Shown here piece after piece: positions 50,842 to 59,609 of a stretch of 64,000 bases of DNA. Numbering within the stretch: position 1 is the first letter of the stretch; each line of letters opens with the position of its first letter. Where the stretch lies: positions 17,995-81,994 of the forward strand of contig NZ_JAKZAK010000027.1 in NCBI RefSeq assembly GCF_023156385.1, written 5' to 3'. The notes under the pieces were generated by a model. It searched no databases. It was not told the DNA's origin and worked only from the letters and a program-made list of their open reading frames with translations. This stretch comes from Marinobacter xestospongiae. GTDB lineage: Bacteria > Pseudomonadota > Gammaproteobacteria > Pseudomonadales > Oleiphilaceae. The position numbers and the translations under genes were made by a program.

Positions 50842-51995
50842 AGAAAACGCTCCAGCAGACTGTTGAGGTAGCGGTGACCCTGTTCCGTGGCCTGCAGGCG
50901 GTCCTGTTCCAGCAGTCCTTCGGATCGTAGCTGTTCCAGTAATACCGCAATCGATTGCAGTGGTAAACCGGTGCGTTGCTCAAACACTGCCTCGTCCACG
51001 CCTTGACGCAGGCGCAGCGCATTCATCATGAACTCCAGTGCCAGTTCGTCCGTCGCTATGCTTTGCTGGCCCGCGGTGCGGCTGCCGATGCGCTTGAGGT
51101 AGGCGTCGGGCTGGCGGGTTTTCCAGTAACGGCGTATCGAGCCATCGGTGCTGGTGAGCTTGCCGTGGGCGCCGGCGCCCAGAGCGAGATAGTCGCCGAA
51201 GGTCCAGTAGTTGAGATTGTGACGGGAAGCCCGGCCGGGCTGAGCCCACGCCGAGACCTCGTAATCGCGGAAGCCGGCCTCGCGAAGCCGGTTGCCGCCC
51301 TGGCGGTAGATTTCCCAGAGCCGGTCGTCGTCTGGCAGGTCCGGCGGGCGGCTGTAGAATTCGGTGTTGGGTTCCAGCGTCAGCTGATACCAGGACAGGT
51401 GCGGCGGTTGCCAGGACAGGGCGGCCTCGATGTCCGCCAGGGCCTGGTCGACGCTCTGCTCCGGCAGGCCGTGCATCAGGTCCAGGTTGAAGTTGTCGAA
51501 GCCGGCATTGCGGGCGGCTGCAATCGCCCGATGAGCGCTGTGGTCATCGTGGATGCGGCCCAGCGCCTTCAGATGGTCGGGATTGAAGCTCTGGATGCCC
51601 AGCGAAAGCCGGTTGATGCCGGCGGCGCGAAAGCCCTCGAAACGGCCCTGCTCGACAGTGCCGGGGTTGGCTTCCAGGGTGATCTCGGCGTTGTCGGCAA
51701 AGTCCAGCTGTTGCGCCAGGCCGGCAAACAGCTGGCGATAGAACTCCGCCGACATCAGCGAGGGGGTGCCTCCGCCAATGAACACGGTCTCCACCCTGCG
51801 GCCCTGGATCTGGTCGGCGTCGTGCCGCAGGTCTTCCAGAATGGCGGCGAGGTAGTCGGACTCCGGCGGGGTGCCGTCGAGGGCGTGGGAGTTGAAGTCG
51901 CAGTAGGGGCATTTGCGCACGCACCAGGGCATGTGCAGATACAGGCTGAGTGGCGGCAGCGCCGGTCGGGGTGCTGCCGGGATGGTGTTGCTCAC
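50838..51995 (-). CDS. hemW: radical SAM heme chaperone HemW
   Basis: A 385-residue radical SAM protein. The cluster motif is MPWCVRKCPYCDFNSHAL (CxxxCxxC), followed by VFIGGGTPSLMSAEFYRQLF, RLSLGIQSFNPDHLKALGR and a C-terminal HemN-like domain (DELALEFMMNALRLRQGV). It is a heme-trafficking protein, often misannotated as coproporphyrinogen dehydrogenase. It starts with GTG at 51995, overlapping the rdgB stop by 4 nt (GTGA). Confidence 0.95.
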   Translation of the reverse strand: MSNTIPAAPRPALPPLSLYLHMPWCVRKCPYCDFNSHALDGTPPESDYLAAILEDLRHDADQIQGRRVETVFIGGGTPSLMSAEFYRQLFAGLAQQLDFADNAEITLEANPGTVEQGRFEGFRAAGINRLSLGIQSFNPDHLKALGRIHDDHSAHRAIAAARNAGFDNFNLDLMHGLPEQSVDQALADIEAALSWQPPHLSWYQLTLEPNTEFYSRPPDLPDDDRLWEIYRQGGNRLREAGFRDYEVSAWAQPGRASRHNLNYWTFGDYLALGAGAHGKLTSTDGSIRRYWKTRQPDAYLKRIGSRTAGQQSIATDELALEFMMNALRLRQGVDEAVFEQRTGLPLQSIAVLLEQLRSEGLLEQDRLQATEQGHRYLNSLLERFL

Positions 51996-52609
51996 GTCGG
52001 TGCGGCGGAGCTGTCCAGCAGCGCCAGCAGTTGCCGCAGGGCGCGCCCCCGGTGGCTGAGCTGGCCCTTGTCGGCGCGACTCAGCTCCGCCGCGCTGCAG
52101 GACCGTTCCGGTACCCAGAACACCGGGTCATAGCCAAAGCCGCCATCGCCGTGGCGTTCGCTCAGAATCCGTCCGGGCCAGCGGCCGTGGCAGATCAGCG
52201 GCGTGGGGTCGTCGGCGTGGCGCAGGTAGACCAGCACGCAGTGAAACTGGGCGCCGCGGTCGGTTTCCGGCACGTCCGCCAGGGCGGCCAGCAGGGCATC
52301 GATGTTGTCGCCGTCGCTGGCCTGGTCGCCGGCAAAGCGCGCCGAGCGCACGCCCGGTTGCCCGCCCAGGGCGTCCACCGCCAGGCCGGAATCGTCGGCC
52401 AGCGCTGGCAGTCCGGTACTGCGGGCAGCATGACGGGCCTTGAGCAGGGCGTTCTCGACGAAGGTGACCGCCGGCTCTTCCGCCTCGCTGACGCCGAGGG
52501 TTTTCTGCGCCACCGGGGTCAGCCCCAGGGGGGACAGCAGGTCAGTCAGTTCGGCAAGCTTGCCGGCGTTGTTGCTGGCGATCACCAGCCGGTTGTCGGT
52601 GTCGGTCAT
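51992..52609 (-). CDS. rdgB: XTP/dITP diphosphatase RdgB
   Basis: A 205-residue HAM1-type pyrophosphatase removing ITP and XTP from the nucleotide pool. It has the substrate-binding VIASNNAGKLAELTDLLSPL, the catalytic FVENALLKARHAA, ADDSGLAVDALGGQPGVRSA and GYDPVFWVPERSCSAAEL. It overlaps the DUF4426 gene by 4 nt (ATGA) and hemW by 4 nt, a conserved gammaproteobacterial arrangement. Confidence 0.96.
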   Translation of the reverse strand: MTDTDNRLVIASNNAGKLAELTDLLSPLGLTPVAQKTLGVSEAEEPAVTFVENALLKARHAARSTGLPALADDSGLAVDALGGQPGVRSARFAGDQASDGDNIDALLAALADVPETDRGAQFHCVLVYLRHADDPTPLICHGRWPGRILSERHGDGGFGYDPVFWVPERSCSAAELSRADKGQLSHRGRALRQLLALLDSSAAPT

Positions 52610-53058
52610 TCTTCGTACAGCGTGTGGGCGAATCGGATGGGCAGGTCGGTACCAGCGCCGGTGGGGCGGGCGGTGACATGGAATGTCAGCAGCTCACCGG
52701 GGCGGTACTGGAACTCACTGATGAAATACACCGCGTCGCCTTCCTGGATGCGGCGAAAGGCGAGAAAGCGCGGTTGCTGGATGTCGTTGAGCACCTTGCC
52801 CTCAACCTGGCCGCTGACGGTCTGCAGGCCTCCCAGCTCGTTCTCTTCCATGATGCTGATGTTGAGAATGCCGATCGCCTTGCTGCGGTTGAGATTGTTC
52901 TGGGCCGCCACCTCGGGCTTCAGGAAGGTGCTGGGAAACACGCTGTAGTGGACTTCGTAGTCGTCAAAAGCCACCGATTCGGCCTGGGCAGCAACGCTGG
53001 TCCAGGCCAGGGCAAGAGCCACCAGGGTACGGCGGGCGAGACGCGGAAGCGGAATCAT
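52606..53058 (-). CDS. DUF4426 periplasmic protein
   Basis: A 150-residue secreted protein with a signal peptide ending at AQA-E and a compact beta-rich mature part (FDDYEVHYSVFPSTFLKPEV, SKAIGILNISIMEENELGGL, RFLAFRRIQEGDAVYFISEF). It matches the DUF4426 family found between metW and rdgB in Pseudomonas and relatives. The ATG at 53058 has GGAGGAC upstream and is chosen over a longer frame inside metW. Role unknown. Confidence 0.9.
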   Translation of the reverse strand: MIPLPRLARRTLVALALAWTSVAAQAESVAFDDYEVHYSVFPSTFLKPEVAAQNNLNRSKAIGILNISIMEENELGGLQTVSGQVEGKVLNDIQQPRFLAFRRIQEGDAVYFISEFQYRPGELLTFHVTARPTGAGTDLPIRFAHTLYEE

Positions 53059-53060
53059 GG

Positions 53061-53663
53061 TCAGTCCTCCTGGCGAGTAATGCGGTAAATGGCGATCTGG
53101 CCGAGCATATTGGGCCACAGCCGGCTGAGCCAGCGATCCTGGTGCTGGCCATCCACCACGGTGCGGTTCTTGATGCGGATGTTCTTGCGATGGCACAGCG
53201 CCTCGAAATCCTTGAACGTACACAGGTGGATGTTCGGGGTGTTGTACCAGCGGTAGGGCAGGGCTTCCGACTCCGGCATTCTTCCGCGGCGCATCAAATA
53301 CCAGCGTAGTCGCCAGTAGGCGAAATTGGGAAACGTCACGATGCCCTCGCGGCCCAGGCGCAACATCTCGTCCAGCACCCGGTCGGGCCGGCGCACCGCC
53401 TGCAGTGCCTGGGTCATCAGCACCACGTCGAAGCTCTGATCTTCGAAATTCTGCAGCCCCTGGGTGTCCAGGTTCTGCTCGATCACTGCCACCCCCCGGG
53501 CCATGCAGGTGGTGATGTGGTCGGGGTTGATTTCCAGACCGAAGCCGCTGGCCTGCTTTTCCCGCTGCAGGTAGTCCAACAGGGTGCCGTCACCGCAGCC
53601 CAGGTCGAGGACATGGCTGCCGGACTGAATCCATTGTTCAATGATGGCCAGATCGGTTCTCAT
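53061..53663 (-). CDS. metW: methionine biosynthesis protein MetW
   Basis: A 200-residue SAM-binding protein with HVLDLGCGDGTLLDYLQREK, LNTQGLQNFEDQSFDVVLM-like second motif (DTQGLQNFEDQSFDVVLMTQ) and YRWYNTPNIHLCTFKDFEAL near the C-terminus. MetW partners with MetX in homoserine acylation. It overlaps metX by 4 nt (ATGA), as is usual. Confidence 0.95.
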   Translation of the reverse strand: MRTDLAIIEQWIQSGSHVLDLGCGDGTLLDYLQREKQASGFGLEINPDHITTCMARGVAVIEQNLDTQGLQNFEDQSFDVVLMTQALQAVRRPDRVLDEMLRLGREGIVTFPNFAYWRLRWYLMRRGRMPESEALPYRWYNTPNIHLCTFKDFEALCHRKNIRIKNRTVVDGQHQDRWLSRLWPNMLGQIAIYRITRQED

Positions 53664-54808
53664 GCGTTCACCTCCCGGGCAACCCGGCTCATATAGGCGC
53701 CGAAGGCGTCGGTGTAGCGGGGCGTGGGGATCAGGAAGGCGTCGTGTCCCCAGGGAGCGTCGATCTCGGCGTAACTGACCTTGCAGCGGGCGGCAATCAT
53801 GGCATTCACCAGCTCCTCGGAGCGTGCCGGGGTGAAGCGCCAGTCGGTACTGAACGACAGCACCAGAAACTCGCAGCGAGCCTGTTTCAGGGCCTCGGAC
53901 AGGTTGTTGTCGAAGTCATAGGCGGGATCGAAATAGTCCAGCGCCCGGGTCATCAACAGGTAGGTGTTGGCATCGAAGGACTCGGAAAACCGCTCGCCCT
54001 GATACTGCAGGTAGCTTTCGACCTGAAACTCGACGTCGTAGCCGAACTTGAACGCCTGATCCCGCAGCTCACGGCCGAACTTCTCCCCCATGGAGGCATC
54101 CGACAGGTAGGTGATGTGACCGACCATGCGGGCCAGCATCAGCCCGCGTCGGGGCAGGGTGCCGTAGTCATGATAGCGGCCGTTGTGGAAATCGGGGTCG
54201 CTGGTAATGGCCTTGCGGGCCACCTCGTTGAAGGCAATGTTCTGGGCGGTCAGACGTGGGGTGGAGGCAATTACCACCGCGTGCCGCAGGCGGTCCGGGT
54301 AGGTCAGGCTCCATTGCAGCGCCTGCATGCCGCCCAGTGAGCCACCCACGACGGCGGCCCATTGGGTAATGCCGAGATGATCCGCCAGCCGTGCTTGGCT
54401 GTGGACCCAGTCAGCCACGGTAATCACCGGAAAATCGGGGCCGTAGGGGCGGCCGGTGTCCGGGTTGATCGACATCGGCCCGGTACTGCCGTTACAGCCC
54501 CCCAGATTGTTGAGGCTGACCACGAAGAAGCGGTTGGTATCGATGGGCTTGCCGGGGCCGATACAGCTGTCCCACCAGCCCGGCTTGCGATCCTCGGGGC
54601 TGTGATAGCCGGCGGCGTGGTGATGGCCACTGAGGGCGTGGCAGATCAGTACCGCGTTGCTGGCGTCGGCATTGAGTGTGCCGTAGGTTTCCACCACCAG
54701 ATCGTAACGGCCCAGGGTCTGGCCGCAGGCCAGGGTCAGGGGCTCTTCGAAAGCAATGGTCTGAGGGGTCACTAACCCGACAGAGTCCGGCGGCAGGGAT
54801 TCGGGCAT
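53660..54808 (-). CDS. metX: homoserine O-acyltransferase MetX
   Basis: A 382-residue alpha/beta-hydrolase-fold acyltransferase that activates homoserine for methionine synthesis. The nucleophile serine is in VVGGSLGGMQALQWSLTYPD, and the histidine-aspartate pair lies in LSFSTDWRFTP and WGHDAFLIPTPRY. Pseudomonas MetX uses succinyl-CoA, others acetyl-CoA; the acyl donor cannot be decided here. It is coupled with metW. A hairpin-forming sequence lies in its leader. Confidence 0.95.
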   Translation of the reverse strand: MPESLPPDSVGLVTPQTIAFEEPLTLACGQTLGRYDLVVETYGTLNADASNAVLICHALSGHHHAAGYHSPEDRKPGWWDSCIGPGKPIDTNRFFVVSLNNLGGCNGSTGPMSINPDTGRPYGPDFPVITVADWVHSQARLADHLGITQWAAVVGGSLGGMQALQWSLTYPDRLRHAVVIASTPRLTAQNIAFNEVARKAITSDPDFHNGRYHDYGTLPRRGLMLARMVGHITYLSDASMGEKFGRELRDQAFKFGYDVEFQVESYLQYQGERFSESFDANTYLLMTRALDYFDPAYDFDNNLSEALKQARCEFLVLSFSTDWRFTPARSEELVNAMIAARCKVSYAEIDAPWGHDAFLIPTPRYTDAFGAYMSRVAREVNA

Positions 54809-54855
54809 CGGCGCGTAAGGCTTCCTGGTTGGGTCCGTTAAACGTTGGCAGTGAC

Positions 54856-54900
54856 GGCTGGCAACCCTCCGCCTGTAGACGGGGTAAGCGATTGCCAGCC
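54856..54900. repeat. hairpin-forming inverted repeat upstream of metX
   Basis: A perfect 9-bp closing stem (GGCTGGCAA at 54856-54864 with TTGCCAGCC at 54892-54900) and a short inner ACCC/GGGT pair lie between the dynamin-like gene and metX on the minus strand. No U-run follows. It could be a leader structure or a protein site; it does not match a SAM riboswitch that I recognise. Confidence 0.45.
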
Positions 54901-54966
54901 ATGCAGTTTATCGGCGGCCCTGTCAGCCTGCAACCGCCGTGGGAATGGCGGCGGGATGAGCCGGCA

Positions 54967-56931
54967 TCAGGCGATGCCGGAAATGTTCACCACTTTCTGC
55001 TGGATCAGGGTGGGGGCAGGCTTGCGGATCTGCCGCTGCATGTTTTCCGCCAGCTCGAGCTGACGACGCAGGTCGGCGATGGTGGTTTCCAGGCGGCGGC
55101 GCTGGGCCTTGCTGTCGCGCTCATTGCGGACCATGTCCCGCAGCCGGCGTACCTGGTGCTCCAGCAGCTGCTTCTGTTCCATCGAGTACTGCATGATGGG
55201 CAGCAGCGCCTCGCTGGGCCAGCGGTCGACATCCTTGCGGACGCGGGCGTGCAGCGTTCGGGCCTCGCTGACCAGCACGTTGAAGAAGCGGCGGATCAGC
55301 AGGTTCTGCTCGGTCAGCAGGTTGCGCGGGTTGAGCCGGAACCGGTTGGCTTTCTTGCGCAGCTCCCGCACTGCAATCACGTGGCGGCCGGCCCGCAGCG
55401 GAATGGGCTCCAGGTGACGGGCGCGGGTGTCTTCGTTGTAGCGGCGATAGATCGCTGACACCATCTTCTCGGCCAGTTGGCCTTCGCTGAGCAGGTTGTT
55501 GAGATCGCTTTCCAGCAGCTCGAAGAAGTGATCCATGCCCCGAGTCAGGCCGGCGGTGGTCCAGCTGGTGGTCAGGATGTTACGGGTCTTGGCAACGTGG
55601 GCCTCAAACCGTTCCTCGCTGACCAGCTGACTCAGGGCTGTGCCCTGGGACTGCATCAGCCGACGGCTGGAGCGCAGGGTGATCAGCTTCTTGTAGTAGA
55701 AGTCGTAATCGCGCTGGGAGCGGTCCGCCAGCTTGCGCAGGGCGTCACGGTCGACATTGGTGTCGGAGCAGGCGTCGTATTCTTCCTCCAGCACTTCCAG
55801 CCGGCCCATGATGGCGGCCTGGGAGTTCTGCAGCATTCCCAACAGGTCGTTGATCAGACTCTGGGTGATCAACTGCTCCTTGTGCATCAGGATGCGATCG
55901 ATGATCAGCTGTTCCAGGCACGGCAGATTGCTGCGCTGGAACTTGGCCTCGTCGTTGCGAACCCGGGCCAGCAGGCCCTGCTTGGCGGACACCGGGATCA
56001 CGTCGGTTTGGCGGATGCCCAGGTGGTCGGCGGTGTATTGCTGTACCCGCTGGATGGCGTCGCGGGTGTGCGCCTCGCCCTGGAGATCGTCCCAGAGCAC
56101 GTCGACCTTGTTCAGCACCGCAAAGCGGCCGGCGCGATGGTCGGCGTGTTCGGTGTCGATGTGTTCCTTCCAGATCGCCATGTCGCTGGCGGTGACGCCG
56201 GTGTCGGCGCTGAGCAGGAAGATCACGGCGTGGGCCTTGGGCAGCAGGCTGATGGTCAGCTCCGGCTCGGAGCCCAGGGCGTTCAGACCCGGGGTATCAA
56301 GGATGCGCAGGCCGCGCTCGAACAGGGGGTGGCGAATGCTGATCTGGGCGTTGCGCCAGGCCGGGATCAGGACCTTGCCGGGCTGTTCCCGGTCGGTCTC
56401 CAGCATGTTTTCCTCGAAGCCCAGTTCGCGGGCCTCCAGGGGCGTCACGCTCTTGGTACGGGCGACTTCTCCCAGCACTTCCCGCATCACCTCAGGGTTG
56501 TTCTCGTCCAGCTCGTGACGAACCCAGTCCTGGGGCTGTTTGCGCAGTTGTTGCAGCGAGATGTCCTGACGACGGGTCTCGATCGGCAACAGCAGCAGGT
56601 AGTTTTCATTCTGGTTGCGGTCGAAGAACAGCTCGGTGGGGCACATGGTGGTGCGCCCGGCCTGGGACGGCAGCATGCGCTGGCCGTAGCTCGAGAAGAA
56701 CAGGGCGTTGATGAGCTCGGTCTTGCCGCGGGAGTATTCGCCGACGAAGGCGATGGTGAGCTCGTCTTCGATCAGCAATTCGAGGCCGTGACGGATGCGG
56801 CTGCTGATGTCGTCCGAGAACAGGTCGTTATCCTGCAGCCAAAGCCGGTAACGGCTGATCTGCCGGATCAGTTCTTTCTTCCATGAATGGTAGGCTTCCA
56901 CCTGCTGGGACAGGCTTCCGTATGTCTTCAT
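54967..56931 (-). CDS. dynamin-like large GTPase
   Basis: A 654-residue protein of the bacterial dynamin family. G1 is FVGEYSRGKTELINAL (about 63-78), G3 DTPGLNALG (about 212-220), G4 VLNKVDVLWDD (about 271-281). Long helical bundles with coiled-coil character follow (about 355-470 and 560-645, NERDSKAQRRRLETTIADLR). No membrane helix is obvious; binding to membranes may be peripheral. The layout resembles the CrfC/YjdA-type dynamin-like proteins linked to chromosome or membrane dynamics, but that function is not proven. It lies between metX and yggT, an unusual insertion into a conserved block. Confidence 0.85.
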   Translation of the reverse strand: MKTYGSLSQQVEAYHSWKKELIRQISRYRLWLQDNDLFSDDISSRIRHGLELLIEDELTIAFVGEYSRGKTELINALFFSSYGQRMLPSQAGRTTMCPTELFFDRNQNENYLLLLPIETRRQDISLQQLRKQPQDWVRHELDENNPEVMREVLGEVARTKSVTPLEARELGFEENMLETDREQPGKVLIPAWRNAQISIRHPLFERGLRILDTPGLNALGSEPELTISLLPKAHAVIFLLSADTGVTASDMAIWKEHIDTEHADHRAGRFAVLNKVDVLWDDLQGEAHTRDAIQRVQQYTADHLGIRQTDVIPVSAKQGLLARVRNDEAKFQRSNLPCLEQLIIDRILMHKEQLITQSLINDLLGMLQNSQAAIMGRLEVLEEEYDACSDTNVDRDALRKLADRSQRDYDFYYKKLITLRSSRRLMQSQGTALSQLVSEERFEAHVAKTRNILTTSWTTAGLTRGMDHFFELLESDLNNLLSEGQLAEKMVSAIYRRYNEDTRARHLEPIPLRAGRHVIAVRELRKKANRFRLNPRNLLTEQNLLIRRFFNVLVSEARTLHARVRKDVDRWPSEALLPIMQYSMEQKQLLEHQVRRLRDMVRNERDSKAQRRRLETTIADLRRQLELAENMQRQIRKPAPTLIQQKVVNISGIA

Positions 56932-56998
56932 CGCACCGACCTTTACCAGATTGTAATGGGCAATAGCAGAATATTACTGCAAAACCGACAGAAACCTG

Positions 56999-57032
56999 CT
57001 GCCGCCCCGACACCCTGGTCGGGCGGCGGCAG
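56999..57032. repeat. GC-rich hairpin downstream of yggT
   Basis: Arms CTGCCGCCCCGAC (56999-57011) and 57018-57032 pair with a 2-nt bulge and a 6-nt loop, about 125 nt after the yggT stop. No U-run follows on either strand, so it may be a weak terminator or 3'-end barrier for the proC-yggT transcript. Confidence 0.45.
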
Positions 57033-57157
57033 TCATGAACCTGTAAAGATCCGGGATAGTGCGTGAAAAATTTTGTTAAATCAATTGGCTGGATTCGGGT
57101 TTGCGAACTGTTTCCAATTGTGTTGCTTTGTAACTGATTGCAGGTTTGTGACCGGCT

Positions 57158-57742
57158 CTACAAACCTACGCCAATCGCGCCAAGGCCGGCGGCCATGGCC
57201 ATGCGCTGGACCACCTCGGTCAGCACGCTGAGAATCAGGAACACGACGATCGGTGACAGGTCGAGGCCGCCAATCGGTGGCATCAGGTTGCGCACCGGGC
57301 GCATCACCGGTTCGGTGATCTGGGCCACCAGCTGGATCGCCGGGTGATGGCTGGAAGGAGCGATCCAGCTCACCACGACCACGGCGATCACCGACCAGAA
57401 GTAGATCTTGATGATCAGCCCCAGCACCGTCAGCGCCGACCAGGTCAGCAGGGTGATCGGGTTGATGCTGGGCAGGCCGCCATTGAGGGTGAACAGGATC
57501 AGCACGTAGGCCAGGGCCTGAATCAGCACGGCCAGCACCAGCGATGCGCCATCAATCCCGCCCCAGCCGGGGATGATCCGCCGCAACGGACGCAGCAGTG
57601 GGTTGGTGGCCTTCACCACAAACTGGGAAATGGGGTTATAGAAGTCTGCCCGCGCCAGTTGCAGCAGAAATCGCAGCAGCACGATCGTCAGATAGAACGT
57701 CGAGACGATCTGCAGGACAGTGATCAGAATGTGCGCCAGCAT
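57158..57742 (-). CDS. yggT: YggT-family membrane protein
   Basis: A 194-residue integral membrane protein made of two YGGT repeats (about 10-80, STFYLTIVLLRFLLQLARAD, NPLLRPLRRIIPGWGGID; about 105-190, LIIKIYFWSVIAVVVVSWIA, EPVMRPVRNLMPPIGGLDLS). The duplicated FxxPxxxPxR-like motif is typical. Its role is not settled, though membrane or ion homeostasis has been proposed. It lies 79 nt after proC in the conserved yggS-proC-yggT order. Confidence 0.93.
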   Translation of the reverse strand: MLAHILITVLQIVSTFYLTIVLLRFLLQLARADFYNPISQFVVKATNPLLRPLRRIIPGWGGIDGASLVLAVLIQALAYVLILFTLNGGLPSINPITLLTWSALTVLGLIIKIYFWSVIAVVVVSWIAPSSHHPAIQLVAQITEPVMRPVRNLMPPIGGLDLSPIVVFLILSVLTEVVQRMAMAAGLGAIGVGL

Positions 57743-57821
57743 GAAGCCGAGTCTCCGTTGACGGAAGGATTTCCTGGGTTATGTGGGCAGGGCGGGGCGG
57801 ATGCAACCCCGCTTGCCAGTC

Positions 57822-58655
57822 TCAGTCGTCGCCGGCCAGTTCTTTGGCCATCACCTCGGAGCGGCTGAAGGCGGCCTGGTAGGCTTTCTCCACCAGTTCC
57901 CGCAGGCCACCGTCCTCGAAGGTGTGGATGGCCTGCTCGGTGGTGCCTCCCGGCGACATCACGTTGCGTTTGAGCTGGGCCGGGTCGTGCTCACTCTGGG
58001 CGGCCATTTCGGCAGCGCCGGCCATGGTCTGGATCGCCAGTTCACGGGCCGTGCCCGCTTCGATGCCGGCCTTGGTCGCGGCGGCTTCCAGCGCTTCCAG
58101 CATCAGGAAGAAATAGGCCGGGCCACTGCCGGAGAGTGCGGTCACGGCGTGCAGCAATTTCTCTTCCGCCACCCACTGGGCGGAGCCGATGCTTTTGAAC
58201 ACCGCCTCCACGCTGGCTTTCTGGTCGTCACTGACCTGGCTGTTGGCGTACAGACCGGCGGCTCCCTTGCCCACCAGTGACGGTGTGTTGGGCATCACTC
58301 GCACCAGCGGCAGGCCACCGCCGAGCCAGTTGTCGAGGGTGGCGGCTTCCAGACCGGCGGCGATGGACACCATCAGTGGCCGGGTGTTCTGGGCCACCGG
58401 GGCGATATCGCGGCAGACGTCGGCCATGACCTGGGGCTTCACCGCCAGGACCACGATGTCGGCCTGCTGCGCACAGTAACGGTTGTCGGTGGTGATGCTG
58501 ACCCCGAAGCGCTTGCGGATGGTCTGCAGGTGCTGGTCGTCCGGGGCACTGACCCAGATGTTCTCGGCGTTGAACCCATTGGCGATCATGCCGCCGATGA
58601 TGGCGCTGGCCATGTTGCCGGCACCGATAAAGGAAATGGTGGTTGCTGTGCTCAA
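57822..58655 (-). CDS. proC: pyrroline-5-carboxylate reductase ProC
   Basis: A 277-residue enzyme catalysing the last step of proline synthesis. It has the NAD(P) motif FIGAGNMASAIIGGMIANGF, VLAVKPQVMADVCRDIAP, MPNTPSLVGKGAAGLYAN and the active-site ALSGSGPAYFFLMLEALEAA. The reading frame has no suitable ATG before the Rossmann fold; a TTG at 58655 with GGGAG upstream gives the right N-terminus and is the likely start. yggS lies just upstream on the same strand. Confidence 0.95.
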   Translation of the reverse strand: MSTATTISFIGAGNMASAIIGGMIANGFNAENIWVSAPDDQHLQTIRKRFGVSITTDNRYCAQQADIVVLAVKPQVMADVCRDIAPVAQNTRPLMVSIAAGLEAATLDNWLGGGLPLVRVMPNTPSLVGKGAAGLYANSQVSDDQKASVEAVFKSIGSAQWVAEEKLLHAVTALSGSGPAYFFLMLEALEAAATKAGIEAGTARELAIQTMAGAAEMAAQSEHDPAQLKRNVMSPGGTTEQAIHTFEDGGLRELVEKAYQAAFSRSEVMAKELAGDD

Positions 58656-58719
58656 GGTGGGCTCCCAGTGTCTGTCGCGCGGATGTTTGGGTGATAACGG
58701 TCTGGCCGATGATAGCAGA

Positions 58720-59442
58720 TTATGCCGGCGGTCTTGGTTCGCCGGGTGGCGGCCGGCGGCCGAACAGGGCGGTCCCGACGCGCACGCAGGTGGCGCCTTC
58801 GGCAATCGCCAGTTCCAGGTCACCGGACATGCCCATCGACAGGGTGTCCAGCGCCGGTAACTGCGGAGTACTGGCGTTGATGCGCTGCTGCAGTTCCGCC
58901 AGACGCCGGAAGCTCTGACGCAGTGCCGGCTCCGGGCGATCAGGATCGGGAATCGCCATCAGTCCCCGCAGCCGCAACCGGGGCAGCTCGCGGATCTGCT
59001 CGGCCAGCGTCATCGCCAGGTCGGGGTGGCAGCCGGATTTGCTGGCCTCCTCGTCAATATTGACCTGCAGGCACACCTGCAGCGGCGGCAGTGTCGTCGG
59101 GCGCTGTTCACTGAGGCGGCGGGCGATTTTCAGACGGTCAACGCTGTGCACCCAATGGAAATGCTCGGCAATGGCGCGGGTCTTGTTGGACTGGACGGGG
59201 CCGATGAAGTGCCATTCCAGCCCCGGGAGGTCGGCCAGTTGCTCGATCTTGTCCAGCGCCTCCTGCAGATAGTTCTCACCGAAAGCCCGTTGCCCGGCCG
59301 CCACCGCAGCGCGCAGGTCATCCGCCGGCCGGGTTTTACTCACTGCCAGCAGCGTCACCGAGCCCGCCTCGCGGCCTGCGCTGATTGTTGCTTTTTGTAT
59401 GCTTCGGGTTACGCTCTCTATGTTGTCTGCTATGCTGCTCAT
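58720..59442 (-). CDS. yggS: PLP homeostasis protein YggS
   Basis: A 240-residue alanine-racemase-N-fold PLP protein. The PLP lysine is in LLAVSKTRPADDLRAAVAAG, followed by FGENYLQEALDKI, GLEWHFIGPVQSNKT, VNIDEEASKSG and the C-terminal LSMGMSGDLELAIAEGATCV with VRVGTALFG. It keeps free PLP and amino-acid balance. The ATG at 59442 is the family start. It is divergent from pilT, as in pseudomonads. Confidence 0.95.
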   Translation of the reverse strand: MSSIADNIESVTRSIQKATISAGREAGSVTLLAVSKTRPADDLRAAVAAGQRAFGENYLQEALDKIEQLADLPGLEWHFIGPVQSNKTRAIAEHFHWVHSVDRLKIARRLSEQRPTTLPPLQVCLQVNIDEEASKSGCHPDLAMTLAEQIRELPRLRLRGLMAIPDPDRPEPALRQSFRRLAELQQRINASTPQLPALDTLSMGMSGDLELAIAEGATCVRVGTALFGRRPPPGEPRPPA

Positions 59443-59609
59443 GGTGTCAATCCGGCAAAATTCGGCGTTTGGCCAACACGTTACCCCCGGGCCAGGAAAA
59501 TGCCAAGCGCGTGCGCTGCCTTCGGCCAGGCGTACCGTCCAGGCCTGTATCTCCTTGCCCCCAACCGGGTTGTCCGCAGGAACCAAGAAAAAGCCTTCCG
59601 AGGACCTCT

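Noticed and set aside
55477..56886. 469-codon plus-strand frame opposite the dynamin-like gene
   Set aside because: The minus-strand product has G1, G3 and G4 GTPase motifs; the plus frame is a composition artefact.
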